17,921 nt of DNA from DASRHK01 sp035650495 (GCA_035650495.1 DASRHK010000114.1:1-17921); one strand, 5' to 3'. Shown: positions 1 through 10,153, counted from the stretch's first letter. Numbers and translations: made by a program. Notes: generated by a model not told the origin, from the sequence alone.

Positions 1-276
1 ATGATCCGGCGCGAACGCGACCGCGTCGATGTGCCCGCCGAGCTCGCTCACGGCGCGCTGCAGCCGGTCATGGATCGCGAACAGCGCATCGAAGTCCAGG
101 AGCCCGCGGCCGATGCCCGACTGATTCGACGCGATGAAGACACGGAAGCCGGCGTGCGACAGCCGCGCCAGCGCCTCGACGCTGCCCGGGATCGGCTTCC
201 ACTCGGCGACGGATTTGATGAAGTCGGGCGAATCCTCGTTGATGGTGCCGTCGCGATCGAGGATGACGAGCTTCAT
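1..276 (-). CDS. gmhB: D-glycero-beta-D-manno-heptose 1,7-bisphosphate 7-phosphatase (3' end outside window)
   Basis: Only the first 92 codons lie in the window; the gene continues past base 1. The protein is a HAD-superfamily phosphatase that in this family removes the 7-phosphate from heptose bisphosphate, a cytoplasmic step in making ADP-heptose for the lipopolysaccharide inner core. The sequence starts MKLVILDRDGTINEDS, giving the HAD motif I with predicted nucleophile D7 and acid/base D9. A motif II-like segment ASNQSGIGRG follows at about residues 49-58 and is typical of GmhB and the histidinol-phosphatase relatives. The Zn-binding cysteine loop that would separate GmhB from those relatives is outside the window. 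The ATG overlaps the stop codon of the upstream bPH_2 gene as ATGA (276-273), so translation is probably coupled. Placement in a glyQ/glyS operon is a common betaproteobacterial arrangement and supports the GmhB call. Confidence 0.88.
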   Translation of the reverse strand, partial: MKLVILDRDGTINEDSPDFIKSVAEWKPIPGSVEALARLSHAGFRVFIASNQSGIGRGLLDFDALFAIHDRLQRAVSELGGHIDAVAFAPDH

Positions 277-713
277 CGCACGATCTCGCCGAGATCGGTT
301 TCGCGCACGCCGCGCGCGGCGCGCATCCGCTCGACGTTGCGGCGCAGCTGCTCACGCAGGCTCGCGGCTTCAGGCACCGCCGCGATGCGCACGAGCGGCG
401 TCGTGCGATCGGAGGTCGTCATGTCGATATGGCCGAGCCCGACGAGACGCAGCCAGAACGGCTCGACCAGCGAGGTGTCCTTGACGCGATAGAGCTCGAG
501 CTCGTCGGTGCGCTTGGAGAACACGCCGCGCTTGACGATGAGGCGCTCGTTGGTGATTCGATATTCGAAGCAGCGCGTGGTGAGCCAGTGCCAGACCGCG
601 ACGAAGATCGGGATCACCGCCCAGAAGGTGATCGCGCACAGCAGGTACACCGGGAAGTTGGTCCACTGGGATGGATGGCCCTCCCAGATGACCTGCTCGT
701 TCTCGCTCGCCAT
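273..713 (-). CDS. Small membrane protein with bacterial PH-like domain (bPH_2, DUF304/YdbS type)
   Basis: This 146-residue protein starts MASENEQVIWEGHPSQW, the usual opening of bPH_2/DUF304 proteins ('xVxWEGxPS'). A hydrophobic stretch at about residues 18-45 (PVYLLCAITFWAVIPIFVAV) should form one long or two short membrane helices. The bPH_2 beta-rich domain follows, containing YRITNERLIVKRGVFSK and ELELYRVKDTSL, and the C-terminal helix is basic. The function of these proteins is unknown; they are thought to be membrane-anchored PH-fold modules. The start at 713 is chosen because it gives the family N-terminus and lies 17 bp after the glyS stop; GGGGA directly before the ATG is only a weak ribosome site. 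The stop overlaps the gmhB start. It probably belongs to the glyQ operon, with no evident link to aminoacylation. Confidence 0.85.
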   Translation of the reverse strand: MASENEQVIWEGHPSQWTNFPVYLLCAITFWAVIPIFVAVWHWLTTRCFEYRITNERLIVKRGVFSKRTDELELYRVKDTSLVEPFWLRLVGLGHIDMTTSDRTTPLVRIAAVPEAASLREQLRRNVERMRAARGVRETDLGEIVR

Positions 714-730
714 TCCCCAATTATTACTGC

Positions 731-2788
731 TTATTGACCCGGCAGGCAGGAGATGTCGGCGATGCTGCGGCACATGCGATCGAGGCGGCGCAGCAGCGCG
801 ACGCGATTGGCGCGCAGGTCCTCTTCCGGCGCCATGACCATCACCTTGTCGAAGAACGCATCGACCGGCCGCTGCAGCTCGGCGAGGAAGCGCAGGCCTT
901 CGATGTAGTTGCCATGGCCGGTCGCATGCTTCAGGCGATCGTCGAGAGCGCGCATCGACTCGAACAGGGTGCGCTCCTCGGCTTCGCGGAAATGATCGGT
1001 CCGGATCTCGATGTCGCCCTCTCCGGCCTGGCGCAGGATGTTGCGGATGCGCTTGTGCGCGGCTGCGAGATTCTTCGACGCCGGCAGCTCCCAGAATCCG
1101 CGCAGTCCCTGGATGCGCGTGTCGAAATCGAGCGGGCTCGCGATCTCCAGCGCCTTCACCGCCTCGAACATCTCGACCGGCAGGTTCTGATCGGCGTAGT
1201 AGGCGCGCAGTCGCTCCAGCACGAAGTCGAGGAGGTCTTTCAGCGTGGCGTCGTCGCGCTTGCCGGCGGGCTGCGCCTCGAGCGCCAGCTTCAGCAGCGC
1301 CCGCAGATCGAGCGGCAGCTTGCCTTCGATGCAGATGCGCAGCACGCCGAGCGCGGCACGACGCAGTGCAAACGGGTCCTTGCTCGCGGTCGGCTTCTGA
1401 CCGATCGCGAAGATGCCGGCGAGCGTGTCGAGCTTGTCGGCGAGCGCGACGATCTGGCCGACGCGATGACCTGGAATCGCGGTGCCCGCTTGCGTCGGCA
1501 GATAGTGCTCGCGGATGGCGAGCGCGACCTCGGCGGATTCTCCGGCCTTGGCTGCGTAGTAGCCGCCCATGATCCCTTGCAGCTCGGGGAACTCGTACAC
1601 CATGCGCGTGACGAGGTCGTTCTTGCACAGCGTCGCGGCGCGCGCGACGGCTTTCGGGTCGGCGTTGAGCAGATCGGCGATCCGCGTCGCGAGCGCCTTC
1701 ACCCGCGCGATTTTCTGTCCGATGGTTCCGAGATCCTTCTGGAACGTCACCGCGTCGAGCTTCGCGCCATAGGCCGCGAGCGGCTGCTTGAGATCCTGCT
1801 CCCAGAAGAACAGCGCGTCCGTGAGGCGCGGTGTCACCACGCGCTCGTTGCCGGTGATCACCTGGCTGACGTCGCGCGATTCGATGTTCGAGACGGTGAT
1901 GAAATTCGGCAGCAGCCTGCCGGCGCCGTCGAACACCGTGAAGTAGCGCTGATTGGTCTCGACGGTGGCGACGACCACTTCCGACGGCAGCTCGAGGAAG
2001 CGCCGGTCGATGCGTCCTGCGATCACCACCGGCCATTCGACCAGCGACGTGACCTCGTCCAGCAGATCCTCACTGACGCGAGCCGTGCCGCCGAGCTTCT
2101 GCGCCTCGGCCTCGACCTGACGCTTGATCTCTTCACGACGCGAAGCGAAGTCCGCCCACACTTTCGCATCGCGCAATGACGACTCGTACCGCTCCGGCGA
2201 TTTCAGCGAGATCGCTTTCGGCGCGTGATAGCGGTGGCCGAACGTCTTGCGACCGGCTTCGACGCCGAAGCGCTTGATCGGCGCAACGCGCGAGCCGAGC
2301 AGCGCAACGATCCACTGCACCGGGCGCACGAAGGTCTCGTCACCCGAGCCCCAGCGCATGCGCTTGGGCACGAGCTGATCCATCTGCTTCAGGGTTTCGT
2401 CGAAGATCTCCGGGATCAGCTCGACGGTGGTGCGGCCCTTCTGCTTGCCGCGGAACACGAGATTGCCGTCGACCTGCTTCAGCGCCGACACGTCGACACC
2501 GCAGGATTTCGCGAAGCCGAGCGCCGCCGGCGTCGGCTGGCCATCGCGGAACGCGGCAGCGACCGCAGGGCCTTTGCGCTCGATCTTCTGGCTCGCCTGC
2601 TTGGTCGCGACGCCATCGATGAGAACCGCGATGCGACGCGGCGTCGCGAACACGCGCGAGGCTCCGCGCTCGACGTTGCGCTTGCCGAGGCCGTTGACGA
2701 TGCCCTCGGCGAGCGCGTTTGCGAGCGGCCTCACGTAGCGCGCGGGCAAGTCCTCGCAGCCGATCTCGATGAGAAGTGGCGCGCTCAT
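731..2788 (-). CDS. glyS: Glycine--tRNA ligase beta subunit
   Basis: The 685-residue product (E. coli GlyS is 689) is the beta subunit of the bacterial alpha2beta2 glycyl-tRNA synthetase. GlyS binds tRNA-Gly and supports catalysis by the alpha subunit. The N-terminus MSAPLLIEIGCEDLPARYV is the family signature, followed by FATPRRIAVLIDGV. The core contains YRERYFTVFD-like (TNQRYFTVFDGAGRLLPNFI) and HD-like segments, and the C-terminal part from about residue 560 (LERLRAYYADQNLPVEMFEA onward) is the DALR-type anticodon-binding region. The protein appears full length with no frameshift. The ATG at 2788 overlaps the stop of the upstream GST gene as ATGA, so translation is probably coupled to that gene rather than directly to glyQ. 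The next gene starts 17 bp after its stop. Confidence 0.97.
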   Translation of the reverse strand: MSAPLLIEIGCEDLPARYVRPLANALAEGIVNGLGKRNVERGASRVFATPRRIAVLIDGVATKQASQKIERKGPAVAAAFRDGQPTPAALGFAKSCGVDVSALKQVDGNLVFRGKQKGRTTVELIPEIFDETLKQMDQLVPKRMRWGSGDETFVRPVQWIVALLGSRVAPIKRFGVEAGRKTFGHRYHAPKAISLKSPERYESSLRDAKVWADFASRREEIKRQVEAEAQKLGGTARVSEDLLDEVTSLVEWPVVIAGRIDRRFLELPSEVVVATVETNQRYFTVFDGAGRLLPNFITVSNIESRDVSQVITGNERVVTPRLTDALFFWEQDLKQPLAAYGAKLDAVTFQKDLGTIGQKIARVKALATRIADLLNADPKAVARAATLCKNDLVTRMVYEFPELQGIMGGYYAAKAGESAEVALAIREHYLPTQAGTAIPGHRVGQIVALADKLDTLAGIFAIGQKPTASKDPFALRRAALGVLRICIEGKLPLDLRALLKLALEAQPAGKRDDATLKDLLDFVLERLRAYYADQNLPVEMFEAVKALEIASPLDFDTRIQGLRGFWELPASKNLAAAHKRIRNILRQAGEGDIEIRTDHFREAEERTLFESMRALDDRLKHATGHGNYIEGLRFLAELQRPVDAFFDKVMVMAPEEDLRANRVALLRRLDRMCRSIADISCLPGQ

Positions 2789-3414
2789 GCGGCGGGCGGG
2801 ATGAATTTGAGATGCGTGGCCTGGAACTCCGGCATCGCTTCGCAGCGCGCGGTCAGGATGTCGAGCCCCGGCAGCTTCGCGGGGTCGAGATAGAGCGCTT
2901 CATGGCAGAACGTCGATGCGCACGCGACGGTGATGTCGGCTTGCGAAAGGTTCTTCCCCAGCAGCCAGCGCCCCACCAGCACTTGCGCGCATTCGCGATC
3001 GAGCGCGGCGAGCGCGTCCTGCATCTGCAGGCGGCAGCGCTCGACCCACGGCTGATGCCGCTTCATCTCGGGACGGAAGGCGAGCTCGTAAACCTGTGAC
3101 ACGCCCTTTTCGGCGGCGCCGGTCGCGATCGCCATCAATTTCAATGCGCGACGTCGCGCCTCGCCCGTGCGCGGCAGCAGCGCGCGCTCGCCGGAGATTT
3201 CGTCGAGGTGATCGAGGATCGCGGAGGATTCGGTGAGCACTTCGCCGTCGTCGAGCACGAGCGTCGGCACACGGCCCAGCGGATTGTATTTCCGGATCTC
3301 CGCCTGATCCTTCCCGACCGACCAGCTCTTGTGCTCGAAATCCATGCCCAGCAGCTTCATCGTCACCGCCACGCGTCGCACGAACGGCGAGTCGTACATG
3401 CCGATGAGGATCAT
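2785..3414 (-). CDS. Glutathione S-transferase family protein, inserted between glyQ and glyS
   Basis: This 209-residue protein has the two-domain cytosolic GST layout. The N-terminal thioredoxin-like domain begins MILIGMYDSPFVRRVAVTMK with S9 (or Y7) as the likely glutathione-activating residue. It then has the cis-proline region GRVPTLVLDDGE (V49-P50) and the gamma-glutamyl-binding E62-S63 in TESSAILDHLDE. The C-terminal all-helical domain (about residues 85-205) includes LLGKNLSQADITVACASTF, matching the conserved N-capping/Asp motif of GSTs. Substrate is unknown; stress detoxification or a bacterial beta/theta-like activity is possible. The gene shares ATGA overlaps with glyQ (3414-3411) and glyS (2788-2785), so it is translated as part of the synthetase operon. 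Finding it between the two subunit genes is unusual. Confidence 0.92.
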   Translation of the reverse strand: MILIGMYDSPFVRRVAVTMKLLGMDFEHKSWSVGKDQAEIRKYNPLGRVPTLVLDDGEVLTESSAILDHLDEISGERALLPRTGEARRRALKLMAIATGAAEKGVSQVYELAFRPEMKRHQPWVERCRLQMQDALAALDRECAQVLVGRWLLGKNLSQADITVACASTFCHEALYLDPAKLPGLDILTARCEAMPEFQATHLKFIPPAA

Positions 3415-4310
3415 GCCGCCGCCTGCTTCGCCGCTTTGAGCATCGGGAAGCCCAGATGCTCGCGCGCCTTGTAGTACGCCTCGGCGACGGCGCGCGCGAG
3501 CGTGCGCACGCGGAGGATGTACGCCTGGCGCTCGGTGACGCTGATCGCCTGGCGCGCATCGAGCAAGTTGAATGCGTGCGACGCTTGCAGCACGCGCTCG
3601 TACGCCGGCAGCGGCAGCCCCTTCTCGATCAGCGACTGGCACTCTGCCTCGGCGACCTTGAAGCGCTCGAACAACGCAGCAGTGTCCGCGTGCTCGAAGT
3701 TGTAGTGCGACTGCTCGACTTCGTTCTGGTGATAGACGTCGCCATAGGTGACGACGCGTCCGCCCGAGTTCGACCACACCAGATCGAAGATCGACTCCTT
3801 CTTCTGGATGTACATCGCCAGCCGCTCGAGACCGTAGGTGATCTCGCCGGACACCGGCTTGCATTCGAGCCCGCCGACCTGCTGGAAGTAGGTGAACTGC
3901 GTGACTTCCATCCCGTTCAGCCAGACTTCCCAGCCGAGTCCCCACGCGCCGAGCGTCGGCGATTCCCAGTTGTCCTCGACGAAGCGGATGTCGTGCACCA
4001 GCGGATCGAAGCCGACGAGCTTCAGCGAATCGAGATAGAGCTGCTGGAAATCCGGCGGCGACGGCTTCATCAGCACCTGGAACTGGTAGTAGTGCTGGAG
4101 GCGATTCGGATTCTGTCCGTAGCGGCCGTCGGTGGGACGCCGCGACGGCTGCACGTATGCGACGTTCCACGGCTCCGGACCAATCGAGCGCAGGAACGTC
4201 GCCCAGTGGAACGTGCCTGCGCCCATCTCCATGTCCATCGGCTGCACGATCACGCAGCCTTTGCTGGCCCAGTACTGCTGGAGCTTCAGGATCAGGTCTT
4301 GGAACGTCAT
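3411..4310 (-). CDS. glyQ: Glycine--tRNA ligase alpha subunit
   Basis: The 299-residue product (E. coli GlyQ is 303) is the catalytic class II subunit that makes glycyl-adenylate and charges tRNA-Gly with GlyS. The N-terminus MTFQDLILKLQQYWASKGC is the family signature. A motif 2 region with VAYVQPSRRPTDGRYG and QNPNRLQHYYQFQV is present, and motif 3 is GEITYGLERLAMYI. The glycine-pocket segments EDNWESPTLGAWGLGWEV and GMEVTQFTYFQQVGG are intact. It is the first gene of the minus-strand operon and diverges from glnA. No Shine-Dalgarno sequence precedes the ATG (only a C/G-rich GCGCCCCC). A TATACT hexamer lies 9 bp upstream (4320-4325), so the message may have a very short leader. Confidence 0.97.
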   Translation of the reverse strand: MTFQDLILKLQQYWASKGCVIVQPMDMEMGAGTFHWATFLRSIGPEPWNVAYVQPSRRPTDGRYGQNPNRLQHYYQFQVLMKPSPPDFQQLYLDSLKLVGFDPLVHDIRFVEDNWESPTLGAWGLGWEVWLNGMEVTQFTYFQQVGGLECKPVSGEITYGLERLAMYIQKKESIFDLVWSNSGGRVVTYGDVYHQNEVEQSHYNFEHADTAALFERFKVAEAECQSLIEKGLPLPAYERVLQASHAFNLLDARQAISVTERQAYILRVRTLARAVAEAYYKAREHLGFPMLKAAKQAAA

Positions 4311-4319
4311 GGGGGCGCG

Positions 4320-4325
4320 AGTATA
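4320..4325 (-). promoter_or_regulatory. Possible -10 element for glyQ, very close to the start codon
   Basis: Read on the minus strand the hexamer is TATACT, 5 of 6 to the sigma-70 -10 consensus. Transcription would be expected to begin about 7 bases on, near 4313, leaving a leader of only a few bases before the glyQ ATG at 4310. The -35 position 17 bp upstream reads TGCGGA, a poor match, so the assignment is tentative. Confidence 0.25.
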
Positions 4326-4354
4326 GCGAGCGCGCCGCGATTTCCGCATTCGCC

Positions 4355-4369
4355 GCACTTTCATGGCGA
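4355..4369. promoter_or_regulatory. Weak second NtrC-like half-palindrome upstream of glnA
   Basis: The sequence is GCACTTTCATGGCGA. It has one good NtrC half-site (GCACY) and a degenerate second half. Its centre is 23 bp, about two helical turns, upstream of the better box at 4378-4392. That spacing suits side-by-side NtrC dimers on one face of the DNA. The degenerate half-site makes this only a possibility. Confidence 0.3.
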
Positions 4370-4377
4370 AGACGCGC

Positions 4378-4392
4378 GCACCTTTTTGGGCT
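4378..4392. promoter_or_regulatory. Candidate NtrC binding site upstream of glnA
   Basis: The sequence is GCACCTTTTTGGGCT. The left half and spacer are identical to the near-perfect NtrC box before ntrB (7527-7541), sharing the 12-base core GCACCTTTTTGG; the right half is weaker (GGGCT instead of GGTGC). The box is centred 51 bp upstream of the -12 GC of the sigma-54 element at 4422-4437. The matching box before ntrB is centred 53 bp upstream, which supports a shared function. Confidence 0.5.
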
Positions 4393-4421
4393 ACCATGCC
4401 CCGGCTTTTCGCGCCCCGTCG

Positions 4422-4437
4422 TGGCACAGAACGTGCT
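4422..4437 (+). promoter_or_regulatory. Sigma-54 (-24/-12) promoter of glnA
   Basis: TGGCAC-AGAAC-GTGCT matches the RpoN consensus TGGCAC-N5-TTGCW at 15 of 16 defined or free positions, with the invariant GG and GC at the required spacing. Transcription should begin near 4448, giving a leader of about 62 bases before the glnA ATG at 4510. NtrC activates such promoters under nitrogen limitation, and NtrC-like boxes lie just upstream. Confidence 0.8.
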
Positions 4438-4509
4438 AACCATCGGGGCACGCCGCGGGTCGCCCGCGGCAACGCCATCGTTTCAATCCAAACGTTCCAG
4501 GAGAGCCCA

Positions 4510-5922
<1,413 letters not shown>

Positions 5923-5943
5923 GCGGTCGTCGTCCTGTCACCG

Positions 5944-5972
5944 ACGCCCCGCGCAAGCGGGGCGTTTGTTTT
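5944..5972 (+). terminator. Intrinsic terminator after glnA
   Basis: A perfect 9-bp GC-rich stem (ACGCCCCGC / GCGGGGCGT) closes a GCAA tetraloop of the stable GNRA type and is followed by TTTGTTTT. It lies 21 bases after the glnA stop and should end most glnA transcripts before the PAP2 gene. Confidence 0.88.
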
Positions 5973-5991
5973 GGGGAGGAGAAAACAAGGC

Positions 5992-6879
5992 ATGCCGAGA
6001 GTGCTGCCGCACGAGGTTCTGTTCAACGCGTTCCTGCTCTCGGTCGCGCTGCGCGTGGCGATCGCCGACGGGCCGCTCGATCCGAGCGCGCTCACGTTCT
6101 GCGCCTACACGCTGGTCGGCCTTGCGCTGATCCCGTGGTGCCAGCGCAATCCGACGACGCGGCGCTGGCGCGCGCGCTTGCTGTGGTACCCGTTCGTGAT
6201 GGGCCTGTCGTTCTTCACGCTCAACCAGGCGATCTGGCATCTCGGCGTTCCCGATGCCGACCCGGTCCTCACGCAAGTCGACATCGCGCTGCTCGGCGCA
6301 CCGGCGACGCACTACTTCGCGCCAATCGAGTCGGCATGGCTGACCGAATTCATGATGGCCGCCTACCTGTTCTTCTTCTACTACCTCGTGTTCGGGCCTT
6401 ATCACTATTGGCGCGACGATCTGGTCAACTTCCGCAAATGCTTCGTCGGCCTGTTCACGCTCTACGCGGTCGGCTTCACGGGCTACAGCATCTTCCCTGC
6501 GGGCGGGCCGCACGTGGATCCGTCGCTCACGCCGCTGCATGGCGGCCCACTGACCCGCCTCATGCTTCCGGTGATCAATGCCGGCAGCAATCACATCGAC
6601 GTGTTCCCGAGCATCCACGGCGCCGCTTCCCTGTATCTGCTCGTGTTCGACTTCTGGCACTACCGCAAGCGGTTCTGGGTCCTGCTCGTGCCGACCGCCG
6701 CGCTGTGGGTGTCCACCGTCTACCTGCGCTACCACTACGTGATCGACCTTCTCGCCGGCTTCGGGATCACCGTGCTCGCATTGCTGGTGGCACGGGTCTA
6801 CGAGAAGTCGCGGCTCGCCGCCGAGCTCGATGCCGAGCTGATCGCCGCACATCGGACGGCGAACGCCGTCAGTAGCTAA
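5992..6879 (+). CDS. PAP2-superfamily integral membrane phosphatase/transferase
   Basis: This 295-residue protein has about six hydrophobic helices and a PAP2_3 (inositolphosphotransferase/PAP2-like) catalytic core. The motifs are GYSIFPAGGP (about 164-173), FPSIHGA with catalytic-type H209 (205-211), and YLRYHYVIDLLAG with H248 and D252 (244-256). Family members act on phospholipids or polyprenyl/inositol phosphates at the membrane; the substrate here cannot be told. The first PAP2 motif (KxxxxxxRP) is not obvious, as in other PAP2_3 members. The start at 5992 is chosen from GGAGGAG at 5975-5981 about 10 bases upstream. The upstream TTG at 5971 is inside the terminator tail and is unlikely. 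It sits between glnA and ntrBC, where it has no evident nitrogen role. Confidence 0.85.
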   Translation: MPRVLPHEVLFNAFLLSVALRVAIADGPLDPSALTFCAYTLVGLALIPWCQRNPTTRRWRARLLWYPFVMGLSFFTLNQAIWHLGVPDADPVLTQVDIALLGAPATHYFAPIESAWLTEFMMAAYLFFFYYLVFGPYHYWRDDLVNFRKCFVGLFTLYAVGFTGYSIFPAGGPHVDPSLTPLHGGPLTRLMLPVINAGSNHIDVFPSIHGAASLYLLVFDFWHYRKRFWVLLVPTAALWVSTVYLRYHYVIDLLAGFGITVLALLVARVYEKSRLAAELDAELIAAHRTANAVSS

Positions 6880-6921
6880 GATTGGTTGTCGAACGGATTC
6901 GACGCCGCTATGGTGCCCGCC

Positions 6922-7527
6922 ATGCGTCTTCTTCTCGCGATGGGCTTCCTGCTGGCCGCCGCCGCTGCCCCCGCGCAGCAGGTCTACAAATGGAAGGACG
7001 CCAACGGCGTCACGCATTACGGTGACAAGCCGGTAGGCAACAACGCAGCGGAGCTCGCCGATCTCCCTGCGCTGCAGATCTACGGCTTGTCCAACGGCAA
7101 GAAAGCCACGCGTTCCGGCGCGCCTTACGGCGGCAGCGGGCCGCATGTCGAGATCACCCAGCCGCTCGCCGACGCGCTGCTTGCCCAGGCCGGCGGCAAG
7201 TTCACCGTCAACGTCAACGTGCTGCCGGCCCTGGCCGCCGGACAGAGCCTCAACTATTACCTCGATGGCGAATTGCAGAACCGGGCGCCGACTGCATCGA
7301 CGGCCTTCCTCTATCAGGGCGCCGACAAGGGCGATCACATGATCTCGGTCGCCGTCGTGGACGACGCGGGGCGCGAGCTGTCGCGCTCCGAGCCCGTCAT
7401 CGTTCATCTCCAGAGCGCAGCCGGCCAGCCGCCGCCAAGCGCTTCGAAGGCCGCGCCACCGCCAGCCCCGGCAGCGGTCAGCCCGCCGCCACCGCCGCTG
7501 ACAAAATCCCTGAAAGAGGGCGTTTAG
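6922..7527 (+). CDS. Exported DUF4124 domain-containing protein
   Basis: This 201-residue protein has a clear signal peptide, MRLLLAMGFLLAAAAAPA, with likely cleavage near residue 18. A DUF4124 domain follows directly: QQVYKWKDANGVTHYGDKP. The middle part (about residues 76-163, from VEITQPLADALL to EPVIVHLQ) is beta-rich with an Ig-like or Fn3-like look, and the last 37 or so residues are rich in proline and alanine. DUF4124 is a small periplasmic domain of unknown function. Proteins of this type are commonly found between glnA and ntrB in gamma- and betaproteobacteria, so the position is conserved even though the role is not known. An in-frame ATG at 6910 would add four residues. No good ribosome site is seen. 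A weak promoter-like pair lies before it. Confidence 0.82.
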   Translation: MRLLLAMGFLLAAAAAPAQQVYKWKDANGVTHYGDKPVGNNAAELADLPALQIYGLSNGKKATRSGAPYGGSGPHVEITQPLADALLAQAGGKFTVNVNVLPALAAGQSLNYYLDGELQNRAPTASTAFLYQGADKGDHMISVAVVDDAGRELSRSEPVIVHLQSAAGQPPPSASKAAPPPAPAAVSPPPPPLTKSLKEGV

Positions 7528-7541
7528 CACCTTTTTGGTGC
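7527..7541. promoter_or_regulatory. Near-perfect NtrC binding site upstream of ntrBC
   Basis: GCACCTTTTTGGTGC is an exact inverted repeat of the NtrC half-site GCACC with a 5-base spacer, matching the known enterobacterial consensus core. Its first base is the last base of the DUF4124 stop codon. It is centred 53 bp upstream of the -12 GC of the sigma-54 element at 7573-7588. That places it about 65 bp upstream of the expected transcript start, so it probably provides autoregulation of ntrBC. It is closer to the promoter than the classical glnA enhancers, which lie beyond -100. Confidence 0.8.
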
Positions 7542-7572
7542 GCGTAGCGCGCGTCCGCGCTACTCTGGGGCG

Positions 7573-7588
7573 TGGCCCGCTCCTTGCT
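7573..7588 (+). promoter_or_regulatory. Sigma-54 (-24/-12) promoter of ntrBC
   Basis: TGGCCC-GCTCC-TTGCT matches the RpoN consensus with correct spacing of GG and GC; the only deviation is C for A in the -24 half. The transcript should begin near 7599, within 2 bases of the ntrB ATG at 7601. NtrB would then be read from a leaderless message or from a later start. Confidence 0.78.
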
Positions 7589-7600
7589 TTCCCCTTCTCC

Positions 7601-8658
7601 ATGAAATTCAGCCCGCTGCGCCGGGTGAGGCCCGAGCTGGTTCTCGACAGCCTCTCCGGCGCGGTGATCGCGCTCGATGAAAAACTGCACGTGACCTATC
7701 TCAATGCCGGAGCGGAGCACTTGTTCGGCGTGAGCCGGCGGCACGCGCTGTCGGCGCCGCTCGCGACCGCCATCCCGCACTTCGCGGAGCATGAGTCGCG
7801 TCTGCAGGAAGCGCATCGCACCGGGGCGGGATTCATCGAGCGCGAGCTGCGGCTGCAGCGCGTGGGCGACGAGCCGATCACCGTCGATCTCACTGCCACG
7901 CCGATCCACGCCGGCAAGCCCTGGATCCTGATGGAAGCCGTCGCCGTCGATCGCCATCTGCGCAGCACGCGCGACGAATGGCTCGCGACGAGCCAGCAGG
8001 TGTCGCGCGAGCTCGTTCGCGGGCTCGCGCACGAGATCAAGAACCCGCTCGGCGGCATCCGCGGCGCAGCGCAGCTGCTCGAGCGCGAATTCCCGGATGC
8101 CGAGCATCGCGAGTACACGCGCGTGATCATCCGCGAGGCCGACCGGCTGCAGAACCTGGTCAACCGCATGCTCGGACCGAGCCGCGCGCCGCAGAAGAGC
8201 CTGATCAACGTGCACGAAGTGGTCGAGCACGTGCGCCGGCTGATCGAGGCGGAAGCGACCTCGGCGGTGCGCGTCGTGCGCGACTACGATCCGTCGATCC
8301 CCGAGCTCGAGGCCGACCGCGAGCAGCTGATCCAGGCTGCGCTCAACGTCGCGCGCAACGCGCTGCAGGCGATCGACGGCAAGGGCAGCATCACGCTGCG
8401 CACGCGCGCGAAGCGGCAGGTCACGATCGCATCGCAGCGTCATCGCGTCGTCGCGCAGATCGACATCGAGGACGACGGCCCCGGCATCGCCGAGGAGATG
8501 CAGGAAAAGATCTTCTACCCGATGGTGACGACGCGCGCCGGCGGCACCGGACTTGGCCTGCCGATTGCTCAGTACCTGATCCAGAGTCACGGCGGCGCGA
8601 TCGAGTGCCGATCGCGTCCCGGCTGCACCACCTTCTCCATCCTGGTCCCGTTCCAGCA

Positions 8659-8662
<4 letters not shown>
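7601..8662 (+). CDS. ntrB: Nitrogen regulation sensor histidine kinase NtrB
   Basis: This 353-residue cytoplasmic kinase phosphorylates NtrC under nitrogen limitation and is switched to phosphatase by PII. A PAS-like sensor domain spans about residues 10-115 (LDSLSGAVIALDEKLHVTYLNA). The H-box VRGLAHEIKNPLGGIRGAAQ carries the phosphorylation site H144, and the ATP-binding part has the N-box ALNVARNALQAI, G1 DDGPGIAEEM and G2 GGTGLGLPIAQYL. Length matches E. coli NtrB (349). No membrane segment is present. The ATG at 7601 has no ribosome site and lies at the predicted sigma-54 transcript start; GTG at 7625 is an alternative that would remove eight residues. The stop overlaps the ntrC ATG (ATGA, 8659-8662). 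Confidence 0.95.
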
Positions 8663-10149
<1,487 letters not shown>

Positions 10150-10153
10150 TCGC

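Noticed and set aside
734..2179. A 481-codon plus-strand open frame opposite glyS
   Set aside because: The minus-strand frame encodes a clear full-length GlyS. The opposite frame is arginine/alanine/leucine-rich with no domain and is a codon-bias shadow.
4425..4437. GCACAGAACGTGC as another NtrC palindrome
   Set aside because: The half-sites GCAC/GTGC are separated by 5 bases, whereas NtrC sites need 7 between these tetrads. The sequence is better explained as the sigma-54 -24/-12 element.
4363..4509. An N-terminal extension of glnA from ATG at 4363
   Set aside because: It would cover the NtrC box and the sigma-54 promoter, and the residues are not GSI-like. AGGAG before 4510 gives the normal start.
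6886..6914. TTGTCG-17 bp-TATGGT promoter pair and a GTCGAA/TTCGAC hairpin (6888-6903) before the DUF4124 gene
   Set aside because: Each hexamer matches only 4 of 6, the hairpin has a 6-bp stem and no T-tract, and chance is a fair explanation. It is kept only as a weak possibility.
5938..7602. A 554-codon minus-strand open frame opposite the PAP2 and DUF4124 genes
   Set aside because: It starts inside ntrB's promoter area, shows no recognisable domain, and opposes two genes with signal peptide, membrane helices and motifs.
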